This document shows, in pieces, positions 22,640-33,230 of a DNA stretch of 64,000 nt. The notes below the pieces were generated by a model. The model was not told the origin of the DNA. It saw only the letters and a program-made list of their open reading frames with translations, and did not search any database. Where the stretch lies: positions 84,804,175 to 84,868,174 of the forward strand of contig CM031607.1 in the NCBI GenBank assembly GCA_018398815.1. Direction: 5' to 3'. Position 1 is the first letter of the stretch. Every line of letters starts with the position of its first letter. A program made the position numbers and the translations under genes. The DNA is from Conus ventricosus. Its lineage: Eukaryota; Mollusca; Gastropoda; Neogastropoda; Conidae.

Positions 22640-23600
22640 GTGAAGCAAGACTAAGATAAAACCCATACCAGCCCACAATGTTGAGAGGTAAACAAATCTG
22701 ATGAAAGCCAAACAGACCTGAAAGTTATACAAACCAGAGAAGAAAGTTAAACAACGCTAAAGCGCAGAACTCAATCCAAGATGAAAGCTAAACCGAAGAC
22801 GAAATCTGTACAAACCCAACATCAAAACCAGATAAAACCCTCTATAAAAGGTAATGAAACTAAAGTAGAAAGCTAAATAATCCCAACATAAAAGCAAACA
22901 AAGCTCAGAAGAAGCCACACAAACCTAACATGAAACTCACCAAATCCATGATGAAACCAAACCAACCCCAGATGAAAGGTAATCAAACCAAAGATGCAAG
23001 ATATACCAGCCTACGGTGAAAGCCAAACAAACTCAAGATAAAAGCCAAACAAACCAAGGTGAAAGCCAAACAAACCCCAGATGAAAGCCAAACAAACCCA
23101 AGGTGAAAGCCAAACCCAGATGAAAGCCAAACAAACCCCAGATGAAAGCCAAACAAACCAAGATGAAAGCCAAACAAACCCAAGGTGAAAGCCAGACAAA
23201 CCCCAGATTTAAGCCAAACAAACCCAAGATGAAAACTAAACAAACCCCAGATGTAAGCCAAACATACCCAAGATGAAAACTAAACATACCAAGATGAAAA
23301 CCAAACAAACCCCAGATGTAAGCCAAACAAACCCAAGATGTAAGCCAAACAAACCCTAGATGAAAACCAAGCAAACCCCAGATGAAAGCCAAACAAACCC
23401 AAGATGAAAACCAAACAAACCCAAGGTGAAAGCCAAAGAAACCCAAGATGAAAACCAAACAAACCCAAGATGAAAACCAAACAAACCCACACCTATAAAA
23501 CAAGATGAAAGCCTAGCAATCCTTAGATGAAAGCCGAACACACCAGGATCAATGAACCAGGACGAAAGCTACACAAAACAAGATGAAAACAAAAGGAAAC
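22640..23600. repeat. Degenerate short tandem repeat, ~20-22 bp unit
   Basis: Units vary around GATGAAAGCCAAACAAACCC with many point changes and length differences (18-23 bp). Copies become most regular at 23,030-23,510. Minus-strand frames give long GFHLGFVWLSS-like strings, which are by-products of the period. Confidence 0.88.
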
Positions 23601-24195
23601 AGACATTGGCTTAACCCCCTGCCCCTGCCTAACCCTCCAACACACATCCACCACCCCTCACCCCCCTTCTCACTCAAAGAAGCTGAACAAATTCTATATG
23701 AAAACAAAAAATACACAACAAAATCTGAATAAACCCAAACACAAAAGATGCGAGTTAAACAACAGGTTGAAGGGTTAGCAGAACGAAAACTTAAAAACCA
23801 AGACAAACAAAAAAGAAAAGAAAAGAAAAGGAAAAAAAAAAAAAACCCAAGCAGAACCAGCCCAACTGTTTTCTTGTCAATACTGATCTCTGATGTGACC
23901 GATTCAGTTCAGTAGTTTTGATGCTATCTTACTCTGCCAATCCTGAATTCACTCTCTGATCTGGATCTGCATCAACAATGTCATGGGTTCTTCCTCCGGT
24001 GTCACTCCATCTGGCGTCATCTTGCCGATTGACAAGACAGCCAAACGGACGCATTTCAATAAAAAAAAAACACCTCCTTAAGGTGTCATGACACCGATTC
24101 CAAGTCGTTCTCTTCCAGCTTGTGTCTTGTTCTCATCAAAACTTCCCATTCCTTAAGCACCATTTTCCTGACCACAATGTTCCTTTCCAGCTCAC
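23601..24195. other. Intron, no gene seen
   Basis: AT-rich sequence with A runs at 23,828-23,845 and 24,060-24,070. The rest is unremarkable up to the donor of the 24,196 exon. Confidence 0.5.
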
Positions 24196-24301
24196 CTTTT
24201 TCCTTTCCAGCCTCTCTTCTTCCTCCCGACGAGATTTCTCCTGTCTCTCCTGCATCCAGTCGTTCACCCTCCTCTCGGGCTTTCCGTTCGGCTTCCTCTT
24301 T
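24196..24301 (-). CDS. MAP7: MAP7 domain exon
   Basis: The acceptor TACAAACAG at 24,302 and the donor AAAAAG|GTGAGC at 24,195 bound the exon, with phase 0 at both ends. It encodes KEEAERKAREEGER, then, after one extra base near 24,250, MQERQEKSRREEEERLERKK. The sequence is the highly charged helix of the MAP7 family, whose vertebrate members have QEEQERLERKKRIEE at the matching place. Length is 106 bp where 105 (35 codons) is expected, so a single inserted base explains the frame change. Kinesin-1 binding by this domain is family knowledge. Confidence 0.85.
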
Positions 24302-24791
24302 CTGTTTGTACAGTGAAGCACAGGCATGGTGTATGAACATGCACATACTGACACTCAAGTGCATGCTTGTATGCATGTGTGCATGTGTGTGTGTGCGTGG
24401 TGTGTGTGTGTGTGTGCTTGTGTGCGTGTGTGCGCTTGCTAGATTTCCCAATCTCTCTCTCTCTCCATGCATGTGTGGACATGTGTACGTCAGGTCTCAG
24501 AACAAACATGCATACACTGAGAGTCAGATGGGATAAGAAGCTGGATACTGAACAACCCAGTATATCACAGAGTAACATGCTCCTGGTGTGACACTCCTTA
24601 AGGCCTGCCTGGGGACTCAGCACAACCATGCTCTTGGCTGAACAATTCAATCGTTCAAGACTCCATTAGGGTCCCTGTGTTCTTTGTCACACCACAACAA
24701 CAGACTTAGGACCTCCACTGGATCTAATTTTTAAAAAGCATCAAAAGGATCTGATACTTAAAGGACCTACAACTGTTTGTTTCACACTTAG
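24302..24791. other. Intron with TG repeat
   Basis: A TG-rich stretch (24,365-24,430) lies 60 bp inside the intron. The rest up to the DIRS terminal repeat is unremarkable. Confidence 0.6.
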
Positions 24792-25310
24792 ATTATCACT
24801 CGCCTATTGCTCCCGGAAGGGAAGCTACGTTGAGTATTGGCGCGCACAGCGTTGCAGACAATTGGACGCTGGCGTTTGCAGGCAACGGATGTGTGAGCAT
24901 GTGTAGGTAGCCTACATGAATGAATGAAACGTAAGTACAAGTGAATGAGACCAGTGTGCAAAGTACACAAGAACTTGAAGGTGAGTGGCAACCCCTTTTT
25001 TCATTCCCGAGTAGATCTTGGCAGCGTAAAAAGTGGTGTACGTGTATAATTGGATTGAATTAATTGGGTATAATAACTTCTCTGAGAGAAGCCCACGCCT
25101 GTGTTGCATGCATCATATGACCATACAGTTTGGAGTATAGTTCATAACTTTCGCCTGTGTGCAGCTGTACCTTAATTCGCCTGTGTGCGATATACAATTA
25201 TCCTGTTCGCCTGTTTTGCGATATACAACTCTCCTGTTCGCCTGTGTGCGATTTGGCAGTACCATTCCGCCTGTGTGCGGTACATGCTCAAGATATAACC
25301 CAAGCTAAGC

Positions 25311-26040
25311 ATGGCCAGTCATTCAGGGGCCAGGAGCAAGAGGTCGCACCTATAGATAAGGAAGATAAAGTCGAAGGCTTGATGCTCGCATCGGTCAAAT
25401 GGATGACAGATTTTCTAGACTGGAAGAGGCTATTCACAAGCTGTTGACCGCCAAAACTTCGGACAAAGACCAGATCACGTCTCAGGCACCGCGTGGCACT
25501 AAGAGACGGCGTGATTCTCTCTCTGATGAGGAGGGAGAAGAAACTGGGTCATGGTCCGACCGTGGCGAGTACAGGCGCACGAAAGGTGAACAGCCGGTTA
25601 AGAAAACTGCTAATGCCACTCTGAGCAATGAGGACTCTGAGTCATCGTCAGATGGAGAAATCTATGATGATGCTGTGGATACTATTTCCCTTGATTGTCA
25701 AGATAACTTGTTAAAGGAGATAGAACAAGACTTGGACAATAAAGAGAAAACAGCTGACAAAGTGGCTGACTCAATGGCTGAGATCATTAATAAAAGATTT
25801 GCACAGGGCTTTCTGAAACAAAATTTAAAGAACGGCTTGATAAATACCAACGCCCAGACAACTGTCCCAAGCTTCGGGTGCTCAAAGTGAATACAGAAAT
25901 CTGGAAGGATTTGCCAGCCACTGTCAAACAGGCTGATGTTAAGATGGCTTCAGTGCAGAGAGCCATTGTCAAAGCCACAGCAGCACTGGCACAGAACACT
26001 CAGGCTATACTAAAAGCATAAAGCAAGAAAAAGTTGACTG
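25311..26040 (+). pseudogene. DIRS Gag-like ORF, frame-broken
   Basis: A likely start at 25,311 reads MASHSGARSKRSHL, after which the frame changes to MDDRFSRLEEAIHKLL (25,399). The middle is acidic and Ser-rich (SLSDEEGEETGSW). Conserved DIRS Gag features follow: MAEIINKRF near 25,775, then in a shifted frame NCPKLRVLKVNTEIWKDLP (about 25,865-25,920) and an Ala-rich helix that ends at a TAA near 26,020. Gag would package the element RNA. Two frame changes break it. Confidence 0.75.
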
Positions 26041-26429
26041 ATGCAGACATCAAAGCCTCTGTCACTGATCAGAACGCTGATGCTCGGGCCTTGTTGGGTC
26101 ATGCATGTCACGAGCTGTCAGTAAAACGCAGACAGGTCCTGCGCCCCCATCTCCCAGACAGCTGACAGGATTGTGCAGTGAGAGTGTTCCCATTACTGGT
26201 CAGCTCTTTGGAGACAATCTGACTGCTTCCATCAAGGAGATCAAAGAGCTGGACAGACTGTCACAGGGTGCAGGCCCAGTCGTTATGACAACAGACAACG
26301 TAACAGACCATGGCAGAAAGCCAACAAGAAAGAAAACGTCCTTTTTTGGGCCCAGAGACAGCAACACTACGGCCATCAAAAGAAGTTCCAGGGGAAAAGA
26401 AACGCAAGACAATTCTACCAGAAGAAGCC

Positions 26430-28160
26430 TAGAGTCTGTGTCACTCTTGGATGGCCAGGTGAGACACACTACCCCTCCTCATCTGCTGGATGAAATGAGA
26501 CAGGAGGCTTTACTTTTTCAAGGGGGCAGGCTTACACAATATGTTGATAGATGGAAAAATTGACAAAAGACCCTGAAATTTTAGAAACAGTACAAGGCGT
26601 GAGCCTTCAATTTGATTGTGATATTGGCCAAATCAGACAGGATTACACTTTCCAGCCTGAGTTAAATGCATCAGAAAAGAAAGTTATTGACAAAGAAATA
26701 CAAAAACTTTGCCAAAAAGGTATGATTTCAAAGTGTCAGTGAAGCAGAGCAGTTTGTGTCCCCAGTTTTTGTTCTTCCGAAGAAAGATGGAACTCATAGA
26801 ATGATTCTGAACTTAAAGAACTAAACGAAGATATCGTTTATTATCACTTCAAAATGGAAACCTTGCATACTGCTCTAAAACCAGTGACTCCAAACTGCTT
26901 CATGGCTTCATTGACTTGAAGGATGCATACTACTCAGTATCAGTCCAAAGAGGAACACAGAAGATTTCTCAGATTTTGAGTGGGATGACCAGCTTTGGCA
27001 GTTTAACTGTCTGCCTAATGGGCTGGCACTTGCACCACGTAAATTCACCAAGCTGTTAAAACCTGTGTTTGCCACCTTGAGAGGGGAAGGTCATCTTTCC
27101 TCAGTATTTTTGGATGATTCACTTTTGTTTGCAGAGACGAGAATGTCATGTGCCTCTAATGTATTTAAACACAGTGAAACTTCTAAGGTCTCTGGGATTT
27201 ATCATCCATCCCCAAAAATCAGTACTAGAACCCACTCGTCGCATTCAGTATCTGGGAGTCATCATTGACTCTGATCAATGACAGTAACTTTAACACCTGA
27301 GAGAGTAGCAGACATGGTTTCGATTTGCCTGTCAGCTGTCAAGAAAGATACAGTGAGTATCAGGATGTGGCGAGAGTGATTGGAAAGATAGTGGCTTCCT
27401 TTCCAGCGGTGATGTATGGGCCACTTTATTATAGACAGCTGGAGAAAGAGAAAAAGACAGCACTGTTGCTGTATGCAGGAATTTTGACAGACACATGACA
27501 TTGTCGCCTCTTGCCAAAGAGAACTAAATTGGTGGATCAACAACATTGAGACTGCTTATAATGTTATTCACCAAACAGAGCCTGATGTCACCCTGACCTC
27601 GGATGCATCAAAAACTGGATGGGGTTGTGCATGTGAACAGTCAAAATCTGGGGGAGAATGGCTACCAGAAGAAAAACATTTTACATCAACTATCTGGAAC
27701 TTAAGGCAGCATTTTTTGCTTTGAAATGTTTCCTAAATCAGGTTTATGGGCGACATGTCCGTATCATGATAGACAACACAACTGCTGTTGCATGTATCAA
27801 TCATATGGGAACAAGTCATTCCAATTCATGTAATTTGATGACACAGATGATATGGAACTGGTGCATTGACAATCACGTATGGTTGAGTGCTGCTTATATT
27901 CCAGGGAAGGGAAAAAACAGCAGCAGATGAGGAGTCAAGGAAAATAAACCTGGATGCAGAATGGAAGCTGAACAGAGAAGAGCTTCACAAAGCATTGATA
28001 CAATTGCATATGAATCCGGACATTGATCTCTTTGCCTCAAGGTTGAACAACCAATGCAGTGCTATGTTTTTTACAGACCTGACCCAAGCGCCTATGCAGT
28101 TGATGCATTTTCTCTCCCTTGGAGTAACCTTCAATTTTTATGCCCTTTTCCCCTTTTAGC
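26430..28160 (+). pseudogene. DIRS reverse transcriptase and RNase H, frame-broken
   Basis: Segments in changing frames give the DIRS RT. They include HLLDEMRQEALLFQGGRL (26,480), the EIQKLCQKGMI block (26,700), FVLPKKDGTHRMILNLK (26,768), the IDLKDAYYSV block (26,910), LPNGLALAPRKFTKLL (27,015), and the catalytic VFLDDSLLF near 27,105, with the LDD form of the active site. The RNase H part shows LTSDASKTGWG (27,590), NYLELKAAFFALKC (27,690) and IMIDNTTAVACI (27,765). A DIDLFASRLNNQ block near 28,020 is usual downstream of RNase H in DIRS elements. At least six frame changes or stops make it inactive. Confidence 0.85.
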
Positions 28161-28439
28161 ACGATCACGGCAGTGTTGGGGAAGGTGAAGAGAGAGCGAG
28201 CAATGGGGTAGTGGTGGTGCCCGCTGGCCAACTCAAGTCTGGTGGCCTCTGCTGACACAGCTGCTGACACAAGACCCCGTACTGCTACCAACACGAGACA
28301 CCATCCTCTCCCTCCCCACGCAGCAAGGGAGAACCCACCCCCTTCTTCCCGCCTTCAACTGATGGTATGCAAAGTATCGGGGAGCGGTACCAGAGGGAAG
28401 GCTGTTCCAACCAGGCAGCAGCGCTAATCGTCAGTTCTT

Positions 28440-29351
28440 GGCGCCCCACACACGCGCAGTGTACAACACCTACATTGCCAAGTGGAAGCAGTACGCAGCA
28501 AAGAATAGTATCCCACATGATGTGCCGGACATTGTGCAGGCAGCAAACTTTCTTGCCGAACTTTTTAGTGCTGGAGCAAGCCCACAGTGCTATAAACTCG
28601 GGACGCTGCGCTTTGTCCGCTTATCTGCCATTAGTGAATGTATTTTCAGTGGGCAGTCATCCAGTTATTTGCAAACTTGTGAAAGGAGCATTTGAACATA
28701 AGGCCTTCCTTACCCAAATATAAGGACACTTGGGATGTAAATACTGTACTTAGTTATTTAGATTGCTTATCTCCCATCAATCAGTTGACTTTGAAAGAAC
28801 TGTCTTTGAAAACTTGCATGTTGTTAGCTTTAGTTACAGGACAAAGAGGTCATGCTTTATACTCTTTGAAAACAAGTGATGTAAAGATGTTTGATTGTAA
28901 ATGTGTGTTACAATTTTCATGTGTATTGAAAACAACAAAGCCAGGGAAACATACAGAACCAGCAGAGATTAGGGCATTTGCAAAGAATGAAAATCTGTGT
29001 CCAGTGAAACACTTGAAGCAGTATATTGACACAACTAAGGATCTCAGAGGCAGTCACCAACAGCAGTTATTCATCAGTCACACCAAACCTCACGCACCTG
29101 TGGGTAAGCAGACATTCGCGCGATGGGTGAAAGAGGTGCTAGCGCGCTCAGGCATTGACACTAACCAGTACACAGCACACTCCACCAGGGCTGCAAGCTG
29201 CAGTGCAGCCGCCCAGGCTGGAGTTTCATTGAAAACAATATTGAAAGCACGGGCTGGGCAAATGAAAAAGACATTCTGTAAATACTATAAGAGACAGAAC
29301 AGTGCCAGTTTCAGCCAGAGGTACTTGATGGCTATTGTGAACAGTAAATGA
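28440..29351 (+). pseudogene. DIRS tyrosine recombinase, mostly intact C-terminal domain
   Basis: The N-terminal, SAM-like part reads TRAVYNTYIAKWKQYAA (28,445) and CYKLGTLRFVRLSAIS. A frame change near 28,650-28,690 leads to a 219-residue open frame ending at 29,351. In that frame R52 lies in TGQRGHAL, H163 and R166 in AHSTRAASCS, and tyrosines 198-199 in FCKYYKR. These are the R, H-x-x-R and Y positions of a tyrosine recombinase active site. In DIRS elements this enzyme integrates the circular cDNA. The open C-terminal domain suggests a relatively recent copy compared with the more broken RT. No host role is implied. Confidence 0.85.
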
Positions 29352-29361
29352 AAATGATGAA

Positions 29362-30526
29362 CAGGGCTGCCTACCCCTTCCGCCACTTTCAGGGACATAC
29401 ATTTTCAAAACCAGGGACACAGACTGATTTCCAGGGACACATGCAGCGGTAGCACATATCACAACCACATCAACATTAAAGTGAAAGCTTACCCTTTTTT
29501 TACAATATGTACAACTTCTACCATGGCTTTTGGTTAATTCAGGTCCTGCACTGCAGGGTGAAGAGAACGGTAATAGGCACTCTTCAAATCCTGCACCTGT
29601 ATAGTGTCTCCAAAAGTGTCTGGATCAACAGTCCTCACAATCAGTGGAAAAAGTTTCTGTCCTCCTTTGTCATTGCTTCCATCTGTTGAAATTGTGAAAG
29701 GTTGTTTTTTCATTCTATCCCCGAGAGTAAGGGTAACTTGGGCAGCACTTTCTTTCAAATCGCCGTGCCTTTGCTTCTAGCGCACTGAAATTTTTTTGCG
29801 ATGTCCGAGTCAGGAAACATCAATTTATTTTAACTCCTTTGTTTAATCCAATGCGGCCATCGGCAAATTCAGTTCAGCTGCAAGGTCAACCATCAACGTT
29901 TCAGCTCTTATGACGTCAAAAGTTTCCTGACTGGTTGACGTCTGAGCACGTTGAAAGAATCCCCTAATGTTGCAAGATTTCTCGCTCTCACAGATTTTTG
30001 TGTTCTTCTTGTGCTTCTCAGTAGCGACGTGACGGGTTATTTCGTCCCTACCTCCAGATCCGATGGAGAACTCACACGCACAAATTTTCACACGACGCGT
30101 ATGTCTCGATCTTGCCACGCTTGATGAACGGCCAGGTTTCCGTATATTTCGACAGGAACGTCTGCTGACGTTTCTTCTTCTTGACAGTAGCCCCATTGTC
30201 GAGATCGCCATCGGCATTTTTTCGTTTTCCCTGTTCCGCGTCCATTTTTCTCGCTTTCAAAACTCGGGAAGACGGTGTATGCGCATGCGCACTGATCAGT
30301 TCGGCAATGTTCGGGTCTTTTCGACGGATTTGGTCGGGATGGCCACGACCAAAGTCGGTCAGTCGGTGATCGGCTAACGAACTCGACTTCGTTTTTTTTT
30401 TTTTTTTTCTCCCGGATTTTTTTTTTCGCGGGACATCGAATAAAAAAGTGGATTCCAGGGACAGGCTGCATGATTTTATTATTTCGGGGGACAAATACGG
30501 ATACTCCGGGACGGTAGGCAGGTCTG
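29362..30526 (-). mobile_element. hAT-like DNA transposon remnant nested in the DIRS element
   Basis: The ends match in inverted orientation: CAGGGCTGCCTACC at 29,362 and CAGACCTGCCTACCG read back from 30,526. Minus-strand frames include an N-terminal basic region, a C2H2-like finger (CACEFSIGSGGRDEITRHV, then ATEKHKKNTK), RAETLMVDLAAELNLP, and further left FTISTDGSNDKGGQKLFPL with VRTVDPDT. This is the style of hAT-group transposases that begin with a BED-like finger, cut short after the first third. There is no clean 8-bp target duplication. It inserted between the recombinase ORF and the right DIRS terminal repeat. Confidence 0.7.
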
Positions 30527-30655
30527 GACGAAGGATCATTGTGAATAAATGTGTGTGGCATTACATGTCTGGCCTGTGATGTTTATATTGGCCACTATCC
30601 TTACTTTCTCTAAAGTCTCAACGTAGCTTCCCTTCCGGGAGCAATAGGCGAATGA

Positions 30656-30951
30656 TAATTAGAAAATTAAACTAGACCTACGCTAGGAGGTTGCAGTTTA
30701 ATTGAAATTATTACGAGCCTATTGTGGATGAAGGAGAAGTTACGTCCCTCCCAATTAGTGTTGGTAGTAATAATCCATGTGACTGTCCCTCCCTAAAGGC
30801 GTAAGTCTAGTGGCCAGACAGCTCTGACATTTGCCTGCAACGCTGTGCGCGCCAATACTCAACGCAACTTCTCCTTCCTCCACAATAGGCTCGTAATAAT
30901 TTCAATTAAACTGCAACCTCCTAGCGTAGGTCTAGTTTAATTTTCTAATTA
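30656..30951. mobile_element. Hairpin of two DIRS-related terminal repeats (86-bp arms)
   Basis: 30,656-30,741 and 30,866-30,951 are reverse complements with one to two mismatches (GAGGTTGCAGTTTAATTG, ATTATTACGAGCCTATTG). The arms contain a variant of the DIRS terminal repeat (ACTTCTCCTTC, CAATAGGCTCG compared with GCTTCCCTTCC, CAATAGGCG). The 124-bp loop includes the 33-bp block complementary to the left DIRS end. It is best read as an internally deleted, non-autonomous relative of the DIRS element abutting the full copy. Confidence 0.7.
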
Positions 30952-31750
30952 CTAAGCATAACTACAATGGTAACAATTCAATAACATTGTCCTAATAAAT
31001 CTAACAGAATTATCTTGAAAGCCTCTACAGTCTTCAGAGCATTTACGTCTTGATCCCATCATCTTCAACTCTTCTTCTTTCCTACTTTGTTCAGTGGCAA
31101 GAAAATACTGTCCTTTCTTGAGTGTCTTGCTTTCTGACCACCAGCCCTCTTGGCGTGCTGGCCTGAGACACGATGCTCCAACTGACCCCACATTCAGTGA
31201 CCACAAAATGTACACCGTACACTGAGCTTCTGTCCAGTCCCACTCTCTGTATGAATATTTTCAAAGCCACCTGACCTGTCCTGCAATGAGCACTTTCCTG
31301 CCATTTTGGAGACAGATGTTAACTTCCATTTCAAAATGGCGAATTCTGACATGGCACTTGAACAGAGTAGTCTGTCCTGATTAGTGTGGCTGTTTCCAAG
31401 TTCTCTCCCTTGACCATCTATCATCTGGCTGAAACTGATCGCATTACGGTGAATTGAACTGATTTTCTTTTACTTTTAACTTTCAATGTCAAAAATGATC
31501 CTCAAAACTAATTAATTTGGAATACAGAGGCTTTTGAAAGGACATGAGAAGGCCTTGGTTCTGTAAAACCTAACTTTGCACTGTAAAAAGGATCATTAAC
31601 TGAAATAAAGGACTTAAAAGTTTTTTCGAAGCAACTTCAGTTCAGAAGGATTTAAAGAAGCATGAAAGGCCACCCTACCTCTGCCACAGAACCAGCTATC
31701 TGCAGAACTGTGTCAGTATCTTTTCTATATTCACACACGCACACACACAC

Positions 31751-31793
<43 letters not shown>

Positions 31794-31840
31794 CAATAAT
31801 ATATGCATAGAGACAAATAACATTCTGCTGGGGTGAAAAT
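30952..31840. other. Intron; CA microsatellite at the right end
   Basis: No coding signal was accepted. (CA)n with CG interruptions lies at 31,734-31,790. Confidence 0.5.
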
Positions 31841-32490
31841 CTTTCCGGTCCCAGGGACCCCTTCATCAGATTTTTAAGGGGTCCCAGGCTAACATTAAGG
31901 GGTCCCTACACCACAATAAAAACAACAAAATAAACGTTCGAGCCACAGAAACTCCTTCTCCCACGCCGAGTTGTAAGCTCTAACTTTTTTTTCCTTTAAA
32001 GTTGGGTTATCTTTTGAGCCTCACTTTTACTTGCTCTGAAGTAGAACAAGACTGATGGGTTCTTGATCTTCTCGATCTTGCTCCTCTGCTACGCTTTTTC
32101 GCTTTTGCGACGATGATTTCGTTAACCACGCTTCGAGAGACATGTTGGAAACAAAGGCTTCGCGGAAATGCCTCTCTCCTGCCGGGAAAATGAAAAGCGT
32201 CATCGTGACATCACATGACTCAAAGAAGGAAAATTCGGTCAACTGAAAACGAGGCTGTGGCCTAGCGTTAAGCTTAGTCAGTCAGCCTCAGCAGACGACA
32301 AAGTGACCGACTTATGTCGTTAGGAGGCTGCCCTACTCGCTTAGTTACTGTTCTAACTTGAAAAGGGATGGGTTCGGTCCGAAGTGTAGCAGACCTACGA
32401 TGTTACGGCACCCAACTTACGATGTTGAAGGCAGCCTTTTCTCACTTTATGTCTGACTTCACCAAAATTTGAAGGGGTCCCTGGGGACCC
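31841..32490. mobile_element. Putative non-autonomous inverted-repeat element
   Basis: CCCAGGGACCCCTTCATC at 31,851 is mirrored by TGAAGGGGTCCCTGG at 32,470, about 620 bp apart, and a further GGGGTCCC copy lies just inside each end. A short minus-strand frame (32,242-32,027) reads WLTKSSSQKRKSVAEE and resembles the start of some transposase-like proteins. No target duplication was identified. Confidence 0.4.
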
Positions 32491-32565
32491 CTTACACGGA
32501 TACCCAGTGCGTCCCGTAGAGTTTTAATGTGTACTGTACGCAATTTTTTGCGTTTTCAGAGGCCC

Positions 32566-32581
32566 TGCACGCACACACACA

Positions 32582-32626
<45 letters not shown>
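32566..32626. repeat. CA microsatellite near a splice donor
   Basis: (CA)n at 32,571-32,625 lies 20-80 bp inside the intron from the donor of the 32,647 exon. Confidence 0.9.
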
Positions 32627-32627
<1 letters not shown>

Positions 32628-32646
32628 CAGAACCAGTGTAACTTAC

Positions 32647-32827
32647 CGCCAGCCTTTCCTGTTCCAGTCTAGCAGCCTCCTCTGCTTTCCGTGCTTCCTC
32701 TGCCTCAATGGCTCTCTGCAAGCGTTCCTCTTCCGCTCTCCGCGCTTCCTCCGCCAGTCTCACTGCTTTCCTCCTCTCTCTTCTTCTGCTCTTCCTCTCC
32801 TGCTGCCTCCTCTCTTCCTCTAACCGT
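32647..32827 (-). CDS. MAP7: MAP7 domain exon (intact)
   Basis: The acceptor TTTCTGCAG at 32,828 and a consensus donor GCG|GTAAGT at 32,646 bound this 181-bp exon. One leftover base completes a Glu codon from the previous exon, then 60 codons follow with no break: RLEEERRQQERKSRRRE, then VRLAEEARRAEEERLQRAI, EAEEARKAEEAARLEQERLA. The Arg/Glu/Ala heptad-like sequence is the long single helix of the MAP7 domain. The exit phase is 0, as the next exon requires. In MAP7 proteins this region binds kinesin-1 and relieves its autoinhibition. Confidence 0.9.
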
Positions 32828-32974
32828 CTGCAGAAACACCAACAATATTTTTCTAATATGGAAAAAGGTTACCTCATAACGCTTCAATCAATTACATGCA
32901 AAACATTAGGGACACTCTTTACAACAACCGTCATTACACACACAGCAAATACTTAAATGTCTCTGTACCCAAGT

Positions 32975-33018
32975 CCTGATATGGCCCTTTGCGGTCGGCT
33001 GGGCTATAAGCAACATTA
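32975..33018 (+). mobile_element. Mini-retroposon copy 3 with 13-bp target duplication
   Basis: The unit CCTGATATGGCCCTTTGC to GCTATAAGCAACATTA has a very short tail and is flanked by perfect copies of TCTGTACCCAAGT at 32,962-32,974 and 33,019-33,031. Confidence 0.9.
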
Positions 33019-33230
33019 TCTGTACCCAAGTTTTATTGTGCAAAACATGTTTTTCAAGGCAGTCAATGATAAACAAAATGATCAGTTTAACTTCTTTCAG
33101 TTTCGCCAGCTATACAGGGAATGGCTTGCAAAAGGGTGTCCGAATTTCCTCAGGTCAGTTTTTGTCTTTGCCCATGTTGCCCCCAACCCTATTCAAAGCC
33201 GACACCAGCACACAAGGATCAGCAACTTAC

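Larger units (their letters stand above)
24792..30659 (+). mobile_element. DIRS-type tyrosine-recombinase retrotransposon
   Basis: Inverted terminal repeats of about 42 bp lie at 24,792-24,835 (TTATCACTCGCCTATTGC, TCCCGGAAGGGAAGCTACG) and 30,617-30,659. Between them, in order on the plus strand, are a Gag-like ORF, reverse transcriptase with RNase H, and a tyrosine recombinase. That gene set and the inverted terminal repeats define DIRS elements, which integrate as circles with the recombinase and do not use an integrase. A 33-bp piece at 30,831-30,863 is complementary to 24,827-24,860, like the internal complementary region that DIRS elements use in replication. All ORFs are frame-broken, and a hAT-like element lies between the recombinase and the right repeat. 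It lies in an intron of the MAP7-like gene, opposite strand. Confidence 0.88.

Noticed and set aside
23033..23503. 156-residue minus-strand frame rich in F, W, L, G
   Set aside because: It follows a degenerate 20-22 bp tandem repeat and has no start context, splice sites or known domain.
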